NCBI GenBank assembly: GCA_015233485.1 | Contig: JADFXO010000219.1 | Location: 1 to 6,568, forward strand | DNA: 6,568 nucleotides | From: Nitrospirota bacterium | GTDB taxonomy: Bacteria; Nitrospirota; Thermodesulfovibrionia; Thermodesulfovibrionales; Magnetobacteriaceae | Direction of reading: 5' to 3' | Shown here: piece by piece, positions 1 to 5,736 of the stretch | Numbering within the stretch: position 1 is the first letter of the stretch | How the letters are laid out: each line of letters opens with the position of its first letter | Made by a program: the position numbers and the translations under genes | The notes under the pieces: generated by a model | Database searches by the model: none | Seen by the model: only the letters and a program-made list of their open reading frames with translations | Told to the model about the DNA's origin: nothing

Positions 1-810
1 TGCGATGCATCGTGGCTGACTGTTTATATGGGACGAAGCACTTTGTTGATGAATCATCGAATACCTATGGAGGCGTTCAGGTCATCAGCCAGTTGCGAAG
101 CAACCAGAATATCGTCTTAAAAAATAAGACAATGAGACTGGAAGAATACTCCTCGAAGTATCCCGGAGTACCACAAAAAATCAGAATCCGAGGAGGCGCT
201 GAAATCGAAGCCGTCATTAGAAGCGCCCGGCTCCGTGTTTGTTCTCATGTCAAGAAGCGCTTCGTGATCGCTCTGAAATATGAAGGTGAAGAAAAATACC
301 GATATCTGGCCGCCTCGGACCTGAGTTGGCGGACGGTGGATATCGTCCAGGCTTACAGCCTGAGGTGGCTTGTAGAGGTTTTCCATGAGGACTGGAAATC
401 GTATGAAGGATGGGGAAAACTGACCAAACAGCAAGGCGATGAGGGATCAAGCCGAAGCCTAATCCTGAGCTTGCTGACCGATCATTGTCTCCTCCTTCAC
501 CCCGAACAACTGGCCCGAATCGAGAACAAACTTCCAGCATGCACTGTTGGAAGCCTGCAAGCCAGAGTAAAGATGGATTCCCTACTATTGGATATTCTTG
601 AACTCTTATCATCAGAGAACCCGAAAGAACGACTGGACCAGCTTAACAAAAAACTGAAAACCTTCTTCCACCTGGAGTCTTCCAAAAAACATATGATTGG
701 CAGAGAATTGGGAAGACTCGAACAAACACCGTCCTTAAAGTACAGAACTGCAGCGTAGGGCCTGTGGTGACCCAGACAAACTGTCCGATGGACTGAAAAC
801 TTGAATATCG
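1..810 (+). mobile_element. 3' part of an IS4-type insertion sequence, left side cut by the window
   Basis: The transposase reading frame runs off the left edge, so only the distal part of the element is present. The right boundary is not certain. The transposase stop is at 756-758, and the reading frame of the ATPase gene on the other strand still looks native down to about position 815, so the IS end should lie between about 760 and 815. I cannot see the left terminal inverted repeat or both copies of a target duplication, so the exact end is an estimate. The element lies at the 3' end of the ATPase gene and supplies that gene's stop codon. Confidence 0.7.
3..758 (+). CDS. IS4-type DDE transposase, C-terminal part (5' truncated by window edge)
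   Basis: This is the C-terminal half or more of a cut-and-paste transposase, which cuts and rejoins the ends of its own element with a DDE metal-ion active site. The frame is open to the left edge, so the GTG at 12 is probably an internal codon. Numbered from that GTG, the segment ADCLYG (residues 2-7) fits the second catalytic Asp. The YREK signature of the IS4 superfamily is exact: Y115, R118, E122 and K129 in YSLRWLVEVFHEDWK, with E122 as the catalytic Glu. The first Asp and the N-terminal domain are upstream of the window. The tail after K129 is helical and polar, which is usual for the family. The final ~115 bases overlap, on the opposite strand, the 3' extension of the ATPase gene. There is no internal stop in what is visible. 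The family call is strong; the IS subgroup cannot be named without the ends. Confidence 0.85.
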   Translation, partial: RCIVADCLYGTKHFVDESSNTYGGVQVISQLRSNQNIVLKNKTMRLEEYSSKYPGVPQKIRIRGGAEIEAVIRSARLRVCSHVKKRFVIALKYEGEEKYRYLAASDLSWRTVDIVQAYSLRWLVEVFHEDWKSYEGWGKLTKQQGDEGSSRSLILSLLTDHCLLLHPEQLARIENKLPACTVGSLQARVKMDSLLLDILELLSSENPKERLDQLNKKLKTFFHLESSKKHMIGRELGRLEQTPSLKYRTAA

Positions 811-3330
811 AGTATCAGTTATCTTTTTAATAAAGTCCTTGATTGCGTTCAAATCTGTTTCAATCTCATCTGGTTGTGGCAAAAGAATCGGAGCTTCATC
901 TGGTTGCGAATGCTCATAACGCGAGTATTTTGTCATGTACTCGTCGATAAAATTGCAATCTTCCTCCGATATCTTCGCCAGAGCATGAATTTTGCCCTTC
1001 GTGTTTACCTCTGGGCTGAATCGTTGAACCACTTCGTTCAGCAAATCCTTTTCCACCATTCGTTCAATCAAAACGCGGATGTCGTGGCAAAGCCCTTTTG
1101 CTTCGTTTTCATAGGCTGTATCGCCTTGGGTAAATGCTTTTTTGGCTGCCGCAAGTCGTTCATTCAACAAAGTATGTACGAATTTCTCCGTCTTTTTTTT
1201 AAAGTTAATGGGTAAGTCCGTGATTTCCCCTATAGCGTATTGGCTCAGGCAGATAATTTTTGGCGTTACCTTTTGTTTTTCAGCGTATTTTTCCAACAAA
1301 CCAAACAAAGAAAGACGATGTGTAAAAACTATGACTTGGCGCGACTCACTTAGCTTGACCAGTCGTTGTGCCGTAGCTTCTTCATAGACTTGATCGAGAG
1401 AAGAAATTGGGTCATCAAAAATGAAGGGTGTATATGCACCCCGACCTTCGGCGTCTGCAAGGAACGCTGCAAGTGAGATGATCCGAAATTCACCTTCGCT
1501 GAGGATATCCGCTATCTTCGCATTTTTTTTCACATTTTTCAGGCATATACCGTGATAGACACGCCCTACCGCCGTCTTTGTTCTTTTTAATTCTACGAAA
1601 ATTCGTTCAACTTTGAGGTTTTTGAGTTCAGTATTGAAACGTTCAGCGTAGGCGTTTGTTATCAACTCCTCTGAGAGTTCAGTTTTACGCCGGGAAAGTG
1701 CCGTTGTGTTCGTTAAGGTATTCGCCATCCGTAGTTTTTCAATGGCGGCAAGGCGAGCAATCTCATCCTCAATTGCTTGCCGTTGTTGGTTGAGCCATTT
1801 TCGGGCAGATAGCTCTTTGACCTTCTGTTCAAGTTGAGGCCGATTTTGGCCCTTTGCGTCTTCGTCACAGTCGGCGGCTTGCTTTTCAAGCTCGATACAT
1901 AATGTTTCCAATCGGTCACAAACATCACAAGGCGGAAGAGGGGTGTTTATTTCTTCTGGTATACCTGCTGACAGACATTTTTGCTTGCGTTCTTCAAGTG
2001 CTGCGGCAAAGTTCGTGATAAGTACCTTAATGCTTTCATCGGTAATGCCAGCGGCGGCCATTATCGTTGAGAGTCCATCGAAGGTTTGGATATTCGGGAA
2101 TAAGTTAGTGATCCTCTGAAGGCCATCTTCAGCTTCCTTTGCAAGGCATTGGAGTTCGCCCTTAATGAATTTTTCAAAAGACATAAAGCGGTCTTTACTC
2201 TCTTGATCAAGTTTCCTCTGGCAAAGGACGCAACGTGCATTTTCCGCAACATTTGGGAATGACACTGTTTTGTAAGCTTGCTCTTGGGAATATTTACGAG
2301 CAGCCTCCCACAATAGCGGCCATGAGGGAGAATCGATTCCAGTAAGTGGTGCTTTGTCAAATGCTTTCTTAGCGTCCTCGTTTGCTGCCGTGCGTTTAGC
2401 CTTTGCTTCAGCTTTCATCTGTAAATAACTGTTACATTTCGCCTCGGCAAAACTTTCATAAAGGCTTTTCAAATCAGTAAGAAGTTTCATGATAGCTGTT
2501 TTTTGTCGGCGAAATTCAGCAGCTTTTCCTGTAGGATCTGCTTCAGCGAGTCTCTTATTTATATCGGCTAACTTAGCTTCATGATCAGGTCTCCAGCTTG
2601 TTTCGCTCTCCAGATTGTCAGTCTTGGGTGAGATGTTGGCATACCAAGTCGCGGCTGGTGTCGTTGCAAATTGTACAGGGAAGTTCGGTTTCTTTGATAC
2701 AAGGGTAGCAATTTGAGACTGAATACGTTTGTTTAATTCTCCGCAAGTGGATGTTAATTGAGTAAAAAAACGCAAAAGCCAAGGCTCAAAGGTGACCTCG
2801 TTTTCCTCGTTGACATACACAAGACCGCAAGCTGTATCGTAAACATCCACTCCCCCCAATTCCGGCAGAGCATTACCGGTCCATTGGGATGATTTTATTT
2901 TCGTATCTTCCGTGAAGGTAAATTTTGCGCTCTGTGGTTGGGAATCGGCTTTGAAGACATCAGGTAAAAGTTCGCCAGGACATCGCTTGCCGCAAGCGTG
3001 TTTTAGGAGTCGAACATACCCAGATTTTCCGGCTCCGTTTCGACCATACACTATGCAAAGTGGTGAATTGAACTCCAATGGCTTGCTCAGACAAAGTGCG
3101 TTTACCCCTTGGACGTCAGTGATGGTTTCAAGACGAATCGATTTTTTCGTGTCGTGTATCCCGAGAACGCCAGGGGTAAGTCCAGAAAAGTTGCAAGCTT
3201 GATTGGTTGCTTCCGCTAAGCAAATGGTATATAAATCTATGTAGTCCTGCTCAAAGAGAGTTTCGTTCTGGACAAGTCGGCGTGCAGCGTCCTGTAACCA
3301 TTTAGGTCTGTTCTTAAACCATGCTTCCAA
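643..3330 (-). CDS. RloC-like AAA_13 (COG4694) zinc-hook ATPase, C-terminus replaced by IS sequence
   Basis: This is a large ABC/SMC-type ATPase resembling RloC, the wobble-nucleotide-excising anticodon nuclease, a phage-defence enzyme that cuts tRNA when triggered. Numbering from the TTG start, Walker A GRNGAGKS is at 96-103. Two helical arms flank a zinc-hook CVLC (C367, C370) after ARCVLCQRKL. The ABC signature LSEGE is at 610-614, Walker B with D-loop FIFDDPISSLD at 636-646, and the switch His at 671. A C-terminal region carries R752-x3-E756 and H807 (in RYEHS), which could correspond to the Arg-Glu-His triad of PrrC/RloC nucleases; the spacing differs from PrrC, so this is inference. Start choice: a TTG at 3330 has AAGGAG at 3339-3344 with an 8-base spacer, whereas the ATG at 3363 has no ribosome binding site. 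Roughly the last 50 residues come from the adjacent insertion sequence. Other SMC-like defence ATPases are an alternative. Confidence 0.75.
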   Translation of the reverse strand: MEAWFKNRPKWLQDAARRLVQNETLFEQDYIDLYTICLAEATNQACNFSGLTPGVLGIHDTKKSIRLETITDVQGVNALCLSKPLEFNSPLCIVYGRNGAGKSGYVRLLKHACGKRCPGELLPDVFKADSQPQSAKFTFTEDTKIKSSQWTGNALPELGGVDVYDTACGLVYVNEENEVTFEPWLLRFFTQLTSTCGELNKRIQSQIATLVSKKPNFPVQFATTPAATWYANISPKTDNLESETSWRPDHEAKLADINKRLAEADPTGKAAEFRRQKTAIMKLLTDLKSLYESFAEAKCNSYLQMKAEAKAKRTAANEDAKKAFDKAPLTGIDSPSWPLLWEAARKYSQEQAYKTVSFPNVAENARCVLCQRKLDQESKDRFMSFEKFIKGELQCLAKEAEDGLQRITNLFPNIQTFDGLSTIMAAAGITDESIKVLITNFAAALEERKQKCLSAGIPEEINTPLPPCDVCDRLETLCIELEKQAADCDEDAKGQNRPQLEQKVKELSARKWLNQQRQAIEDEIARLAAIEKLRMANTLTNTTALSRRKTELSEELITNAYAERFNTELKNLKVERIFVELKRTKTAVGRVYHGICLKNVKKNAKIADILSEGEFRIISLAAFLADAEGRGAYTPFIFDDPISSLDQVYEEATAQRLVKLSESRQVIVFTHRLSLFGLLEKYAEKQKVTPKIICLSQYAIGEITDLPINFKKKTEKFVHTLLNERLAAAKKAFTQGDTAYENEAKGLCHDIRVLIERMVEKDLLNEVVQRFSPEVNTKGKIHALAKISEEDCNFIDEYMTKYSRYEHSQPDEAPILLPQPDEIETDLNAIKDFIKKITDTRYSSFQSIGQFVWVTTGPTLQFCTLRTVFVRVFPILCQSYVFWKTPGGRRFSVFC

Positions 3331-3338
3331 GTTGTAGT

Positions 3339-3344
3339 CTCCTT
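3339..3344 (-). promoter_or_regulatory. Ribosome binding site deciding a TTG start for the ATPase
   Basis: Read on the minus strand this is AAGGAG, 8 bases before TTG at 3330-3328, followed by GAA GCA TGG. The in-frame ATG 11 codons upstream (3363-3361) is preceded only by TTGATCC, with no purine-rich site. The TTG is therefore the better start and shortens the protein by 11 residues. Confidence 0.65.
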
Positions 3345-3369
3345 GTAAAATGGTTTGGGGCATGGATCA

Positions 3370-3387
3370 ATTATCATTAGTGATAAT
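3370..3387. promoter_or_regulatory. Perfect 7-4-7 palindrome, possible operator for the ATPase gene
   Basis: ATTATCA-TTAG-TGATAAT is a perfect inverted repeat. It lies 40-57 bases upstream of the TTG start of the RloC-like gene. On the minus strand it overlaps TATTAT (3383-3388), a plausible -10 element, although no good -35 is evident. A repressor dimer binding here would block that promoter. No regulator gene is visible next to it. The symmetry is seen; the operator role is inferred. Confidence 0.35.
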
Positions 3388-3419
3388 ATACCAATATCTT
3401 TCTCAGCATAACCAATATA

Positions 3420-3447
3420 TTGACAATAATCAACGTATTTTTATATT
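3420..3447 (+). promoter_or_regulatory. Strong sigma70-type promoter candidate pointing to the toxin-antitoxin operon
   Basis: There is an exact TTGACA at 3420-3425, a 16-base spacer, and TATATT (5 of 6) at 3442-3447. Transcription would begin near 3454 and give a ~195-base leader before the antitoxin start at 3650. The leader is purine-rich and contains an imperfect hairpin (GGAAAAAGG at 3521-3529 against CCTATTTTCC at 3537-3546). The region holds no convincing gene: the open frame at 3350-3586 has no ribosome binding site and looks random. Confidence 0.45.
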
Positions 3448-3562
3448 CGGGCGATTCAGGATGATATCCATGCGTAGCGGGAGAAGGATGAGGATGTCTG
3501 GCAGGCTGGGGCGCATAAAGGGAAAAAGGCTCAACACCTATTTTCCTCAACCGGCAATTTGC

Positions 3563-3592
3563 TTTACTTTTCTATTTTATTTGTGATATTAT
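3563..3592 (+). promoter_or_regulatory. Proximal promoter of the toxin-antitoxin operon (extended -10)
   Basis: TTTACT at 3563-3568 is followed by an 18-base spacer and TATTAT at 3587-3592. The TATTAT is preceded by TGA, giving the TGnTATTAT extended -10 form. The expected start is near 3599, about 50 bases before the antitoxin ATG. The position directly ahead of the operon makes this the most likely main promoter. Confidence 0.5.
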
Positions 3593-3649
3593 AAGGATGT
3601 CATTTGAATAACCCATGTACCTATGACGACTGTAAGCAAGGAGCGCACT

Positions 3650-4288
3650 ATGGAACCCGCAATCCAGAATATTACCATTGAGTATTTGACTCGGGGTATA
3701 AATCCTGAAGAGAGAGAACAGGCTATTAAAGAAGGGCTGAGTCTTCGTGGGTACCTCAATGGTGTTTTGAGTATAGGTGAATTAACCAAGACTTTGGGAT
3801 TAGGCTTTGATGATACCAAGAAATGGCTTGACGACAGAGGCGTTCCTTTGCTGAGGCGACTCCCGCCGGAACTGGAAAAAACCGTTCAAAAGAACATGCA
3901 AGAGGTAGCTGAGGGTAAGCTTACCCATCTCCAATTCGATCCTGCGGAAAATCACCAGCTTCTTATGGAAGCGGAGGTTTGTTTTCAGGAAAAAATGAAA
4001 GACCCAGCATTCAAAAAAGCTTGGGAAGAAGAGGAGCCCGGTGACGAGATCGAGAAAGAACCACGGCAGGCGATAAAAGAAAGATTGATCGTACATGCCT
4101 TTGTTCATGGCATGTTGAGTATGGGGGAAGTAGCGGAGCTGTTGAACTTAAAATATATTGTCGCTCAAAAATGGTTACATAGCCAAGGTATCGCTACTAT
4201 GCGAGAGTTACCAGTAGAGTTAAAAGAAATCACAAAGCAAAGCCTCCAGAATGTAGCAAGAAGATTAAATATTAACCTACCTGAGTAA
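3650..4288 (+). CDS. Tandem UPF0175-family antitoxin (two fused copies)
   Basis: This is the likely antitoxin of a type II toxin-antitoxin pair; it would bind and neutralise the PIN RNase encoded 5 bases downstream. UPF0175 proteins are small, usually under about 100 residues, with a helix-turn-helix-like core; this one has 212. The protein holds two copies of that domain, at about residues 22-87 and 139-203, which align without gaps: RQAIKE, G-x-LS-x-GE, a KWL motif, then LP-x-EL and Q-x-VA recur at an offset of 116 residues. The linker (~88-138) is acidic and includes an EEEEPGDE run. Start choice: ATG at 3650 has AAGGAG at 3638-3643 with a 6-base spacer; the earlier ATG at 3623 lacks such a site and would add nine residues. 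The family call rests on domain resemblance and on the DUF3368 neighbour, its usual partner. DNA-binding autoregulation is likely from the family but not shown here. Confidence 0.75.
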   Translation: MEPAIQNITIEYLTRGINPEEREQAIKEGLSLRGYLNGVLSIGELTKTLGLGFDDTKKWLDDRGVPLLRRLPPELEKTVQKNMQEVAEGKLTHLQFDPAENHQLLMEAEVCFQEKMKDPAFKKAWEEEEPGDEIEKEPRQAIKERLIVHAFVHGMLSMGEVAELLNLKYIVAQKWLHSQGIATMRELPVELKEITKQSLQNVARRLNINLPE

Positions 4289-4293
4289 ATACT

Positions 4294-4761
4294 ATGGAAA
4301 ATATCGTTTGTGACACTTCAGCACTTGTGCGCTTATATAAGGGCGATGAATTAAATTGTCTCATACATCTTTTTAAGAAAATTTATATCCCGATAGCAGT
4401 CAAAAATGAATGTCTTGATGAACCAATAATTGAAGCTATTCAAAAACATCCTTTTGAAATTGTAGAAGTTATAAAAATGCTTGATTTGGGCAAGATGGGA
4501 GCAGGAGAAAGAGAGGTTATCAGTTTAGCCGTAGAAATGGGAGTACAGACAATTCTTACTGATGACAAAAAGGCGATCAAAAGAGCAGGCCAGCGCAATC
4601 TGAATTTAGACATATTACAATCAACAGATATCCTTATACTTGCAAAGAAAAGAGGGATTATAACGTCAGTCAAGAAACTAATAGATGCCATGATAGCCAA
4701 CGGAGAATATTTTAATCATAATGCCTACTCAGAAGCTATTAAAAAGGCAGGCGAGGTCTGA
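4294..4761 (+). CDS. DUF3368 PIN-domain RNase toxin (VapC-like)
   Basis: This is a PIN-fold endoribonuclease, a probable toxin that cuts RNA with a cluster of acidic residues holding Mg2+ or Mn2+. The acidic set is intact: D7 in VCDTSAL, E39 in KNECLDE, E72/E74 in GAGEREVI, and D90/D91 in LTDDKKA. The 155-residue length and the GEREVISLA and LTDDKKA motifs are typical of DUF3368, a VapC relative commonly encoded just after UPF0175 genes. Only 5 bases separate the antitoxin stop from this ATG and no clear ribosome binding site precedes it. Translation is therefore probably coupled to the antitoxin, which would keep toxin output low. Nothing looks broken. Its RNA target cannot be read from the sequence. 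Confidence 0.85.
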   Translation: MENIVCDTSALVRLYKGDELNCLIHLFKKIYIPIAVKNECLDEPIIEAIQKHPFEIVEVIKMLDLGKMGAGEREVISLAVEMGVQTILTDDKKAIKRAGQRNLNLDILQSTDILILAKKRGIITSVKKLIDAMIANGEYFNHNAYSEAIKKAGEV

Positions 4762-4790
4762 ACCTGAATTTTTACACCTTCTCATCAATT

Positions 4791-4844
4791 TCACTGAACG
4801 TCGACTCCGCCGTGGCCATTTGAAATAGGAGATTTCTTGGGCAT
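4791..4844 (-). CDS. Possible 17-residue peptide with a hairpin-embedded ribosome binding site
   Basis: The ORF starts with ATG at 4844 and ends with TGA at 4793-4791; its product would be MPKKSPISNGHGGVDVQ. An excellent AAAGGAGG lies 7 bases ahead of the ATG. The peptide is short, basic at the N-terminus and glycine-rich later, and I do not recognise it. The ribosome binding site falls in the loop and the start codon at the base of the loop of a perfect 12-bp stem. The first coding bases form the stem, so its sequence may be constrained by RNA structure rather than protein. It follows the PII-like and 31-residue genes on the same strand. It could instead be the first codons of a larger gene since lost, or a chance frame. 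Confidence 0.35.
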   Translation of the reverse strand: MPKKSPISNGHGGVDVQ

Positions 4845-4870
4845 TGGATTTCCTCCTTTGCCCAAGAAAT
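4832..4870. repeat. Perfect 12-bp inverted repeat with a 15-base loop
   Basis: ATTTCTTGGGCA (4832-4843) and TGCCCAAGAAAT (4859-4870) are exact reverse complements. Read on the minus strand, the loop carries AAGGAGG and the A of an ATG, so the hairpin presents the ribosome binding site of the 17-codon ORF. On the plus strand it lies 70 bases after the PIN gene and could act as a weak terminator or RNA 3' stabiliser, but no run of T follows it. Confidence 0.6.
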
Positions 4871-4928
4871 ACAATATATCTTTTAATTGTGTAAGTGAGC
4901 ACTAGGTCATGGATGTCACCTCATTCTT

Positions 4929-5024
4929 CTATATTTTCTCGCATGCTTCCATAAATCGGTAACAGGGCGCCATTGCCACAAACCCCAGGAAAAACATCGC
5001 CGATAACCAGATTGCAAGGTTCAT
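4929..5024 (-). CDS. 31-residue single-pass membrane protein
   Basis: The ORF starts with ATG at 5024 and ends with TAG at 4931-4929. AGGGGG at 5033-5038 lies 8 bases ahead of the start. The product begins MNLAIWLSAMFFLGFVAM, giving one hydrophobic helix over about residues 3-20, and ends in a short polar tail with ACEKI; two cysteines lie at residues 21 and 28. It follows the PII-like gene on the same strand after ~90 bases with no terminator between. Tiny one-helix proteins of this look occur near Kdp potassium pumps, and the kdpD remnant nearby makes that link attractive. I cannot assign it to KdpF, whose usual sequence differs. The frame, ribosome binding site and hydrophobic profile together make it a credible real gene; its function is unknown. 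Confidence 0.55.
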   Translation of the reverse strand: MNLAIWLSAMFFLGFVAMAPCYRFMEACEKI

Positions 5025-5115
5025 TTTGTTTACCCCCTATTGTTTGATAACGATTTGTTGGGAAATTCATTATCAAGCCATTTCATATACTACATCCCAA
5101 TAGCTGAGATTAGTT

Positions 5116-5418
5116 TCAGTTAGTTTCGTTAAAAGGGAGAATATATATTCGACAATCATCCTTCCGTTCTGTCTTGGCAATATTTCCAATAGCCTCAACG
5201 ATCTTCCCCACCGAGTCGTCGTCGGCGATAATCTCAAGCTTTGTTTTTTGAACATCATCCACCGAGTAGTTAGCGCCACGATAGAACATCATTTGCTTTT
5301 TTTGACTGCAATGGCAGATGAGCGCGCTTTCCATAATCTCATCGATGCCGATTTTCTGCAAGGCAGACTTCACTTCTTCCAGTTTGACCGGTTTGATTAT
5401 GGCTTCCACCAACTTCAT
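5116..5418 (-). CDS. PII-like signalling protein with degenerate nucleotide-binding loops
   Basis: This is a member of the PII (GlnB/GlnK) fold, trimeric cytoplasmic proteins that sense ATP, ADP and 2-oxoglutarate and bind transporters or enzymes through a T-loop. It opens MKLVEAIIKPVKLEEVKSAL, a classic PII N-terminus. It aligns with GlnB without gaps to about residue 95, including YRGANY at 46-51, so Y51 matches the uridylylated Tyr of GlnB. Unusual features: the T-loop carries a Cys-His-Cys triplet (35-37). The B-loop reads TERKDDCR at 83-90, where GlnB has TGKIGDGK, losing the glycines. The protein stops at residue 100, before the C-loop arginines. Nucleotide binding is therefore probably altered or lost, and a different ligand is possible. 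The start has GGAGGAA at 5423-5429 with a good spacer. The adjacent kdpD remnant and small membrane gene suggest a role in potassium or another transport, not classical nitrogen control. Not a confident glnB. Confidence 0.8.
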   Translation of the reverse strand: MKLVEAIIKPVKLEEVKSALQKIGIDEIMESALICHCSQKKQMMFYRGANYSVDDVQKTKLEIIADDDSVGKIVEAIGNIAKTERKDDCRIYILPFNETN

Positions 5419-5507
5419 GATCTTCCTCCGTCGATCTTTTTAGCCCCATTTGTTTTCGTGTCGGGGGAGTTCCAGGGGAGCTCTGCAGACGATTATTCTT
5501 AACGAGT

Positions 5508-5522
5508 GACATATGATATGTC
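5508..5522. repeat. 15-bp perfect palindrome upstream of the PII-like gene
   Basis: GACATAT-G-ATATGTC is an exact 7-1-7 dyad, ~90 bases upstream of the PII-like start. It could be an operator, but it also lies over the TYHM codons of the kdpD remnant, where it may be chance. Confidence 0.3.
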
Positions 5523-5620
5523 TCTTCCACCCCCACTCCGTAGCCGAGGTAAATTTTCAATCTCCCTCGGCGTGACTTCTGGATCATGCTCAAGAATGTG
5601 CTGTCTCTGTCTTCGGTCAT
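5510..5620 (-). pseudogene. kdpD: N-terminal remnant of kdpD (potassium sensor kinase)
   Basis: From ATG at 5620 the minus strand reads a segment holding MIQKSRRGRLKIYLGYGVG followed by VEETYHM. This matches the conserved KdpD N-terminus, where RGRLKIYLGYAAGVGKTYQM-like sequence forms the Walker A region of the sensor domain. Here the GK of the P-loop reads EE, so the nucleotide site is lost. Beyond 5510 no frame continues as KdpD: the open frame goes on into unrelated proline-rich sequence and then overlaps the PII-like gene. Full KdpD is near 900 residues, so only about 4% remains. The larger open frame 5339-5680 should not be read as a gene. KdpD controls kdpFABC in K+ limitation; no kdpFABC genes are in the window. 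The match rests on recognised motif similarity over ~25 residues. Confidence 0.6.
5543..5571. repeat. Inverted repeat GCCGAGG/CCTCGGC with a 15-base loop
   Basis: GCCGAGG at 5543-5549 and CCTCGGC at 5565-5571 are exact reverse complements inside the kdpD remnant. No U-tract follows on either strand. It is a possible RNA stem in the leader of the PII-like gene, with no clear role. The rest of the gene-poor stretch 5430-5809 holds only the kdpD remnant, the palindrome at 5508 and the inverted repeat at 5737-5775. Confidence 0.3.
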
Positions 5621-5736
5621 ATCACCTGGGTTCCCCTCACGTGTTGTTCCTCTTTGTCGGAATTTATTCTTCCATAGCACGCTATTTATGACTATACTGG
5701 GTGAGATTAAACAAACGACACAAATGTTTCATAGGA

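Noticed and set aside
874..1387. Two plus-strand open frames antisense to the ATPase
   Set aside because: Shadows of the real minus-strand gene; no ribosome binding sites or recognisable domains.
3350..3586. 78-codon plus-strand open frame in the divergent region
   Set aside because: No ribosome binding site, erratic composition, and it overlaps the ATPase start and promoter elements.
5030..5086. 18-codon minus-strand frame MKWLDNEFPNKSLSNNRG between the PII-like and membrane genes
   Set aside because: Weak ribosome binding site and no recognisable features; probably chance, although its stop lies next to the membrane gene's ribosome binding site.
5339..5680. 113-codon minus-strand open frame
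   Set aside because: Only its 5510-5620 portion resembles KdpD; the rest overlaps the PII-like gene out of frame and has no family-like sequence.
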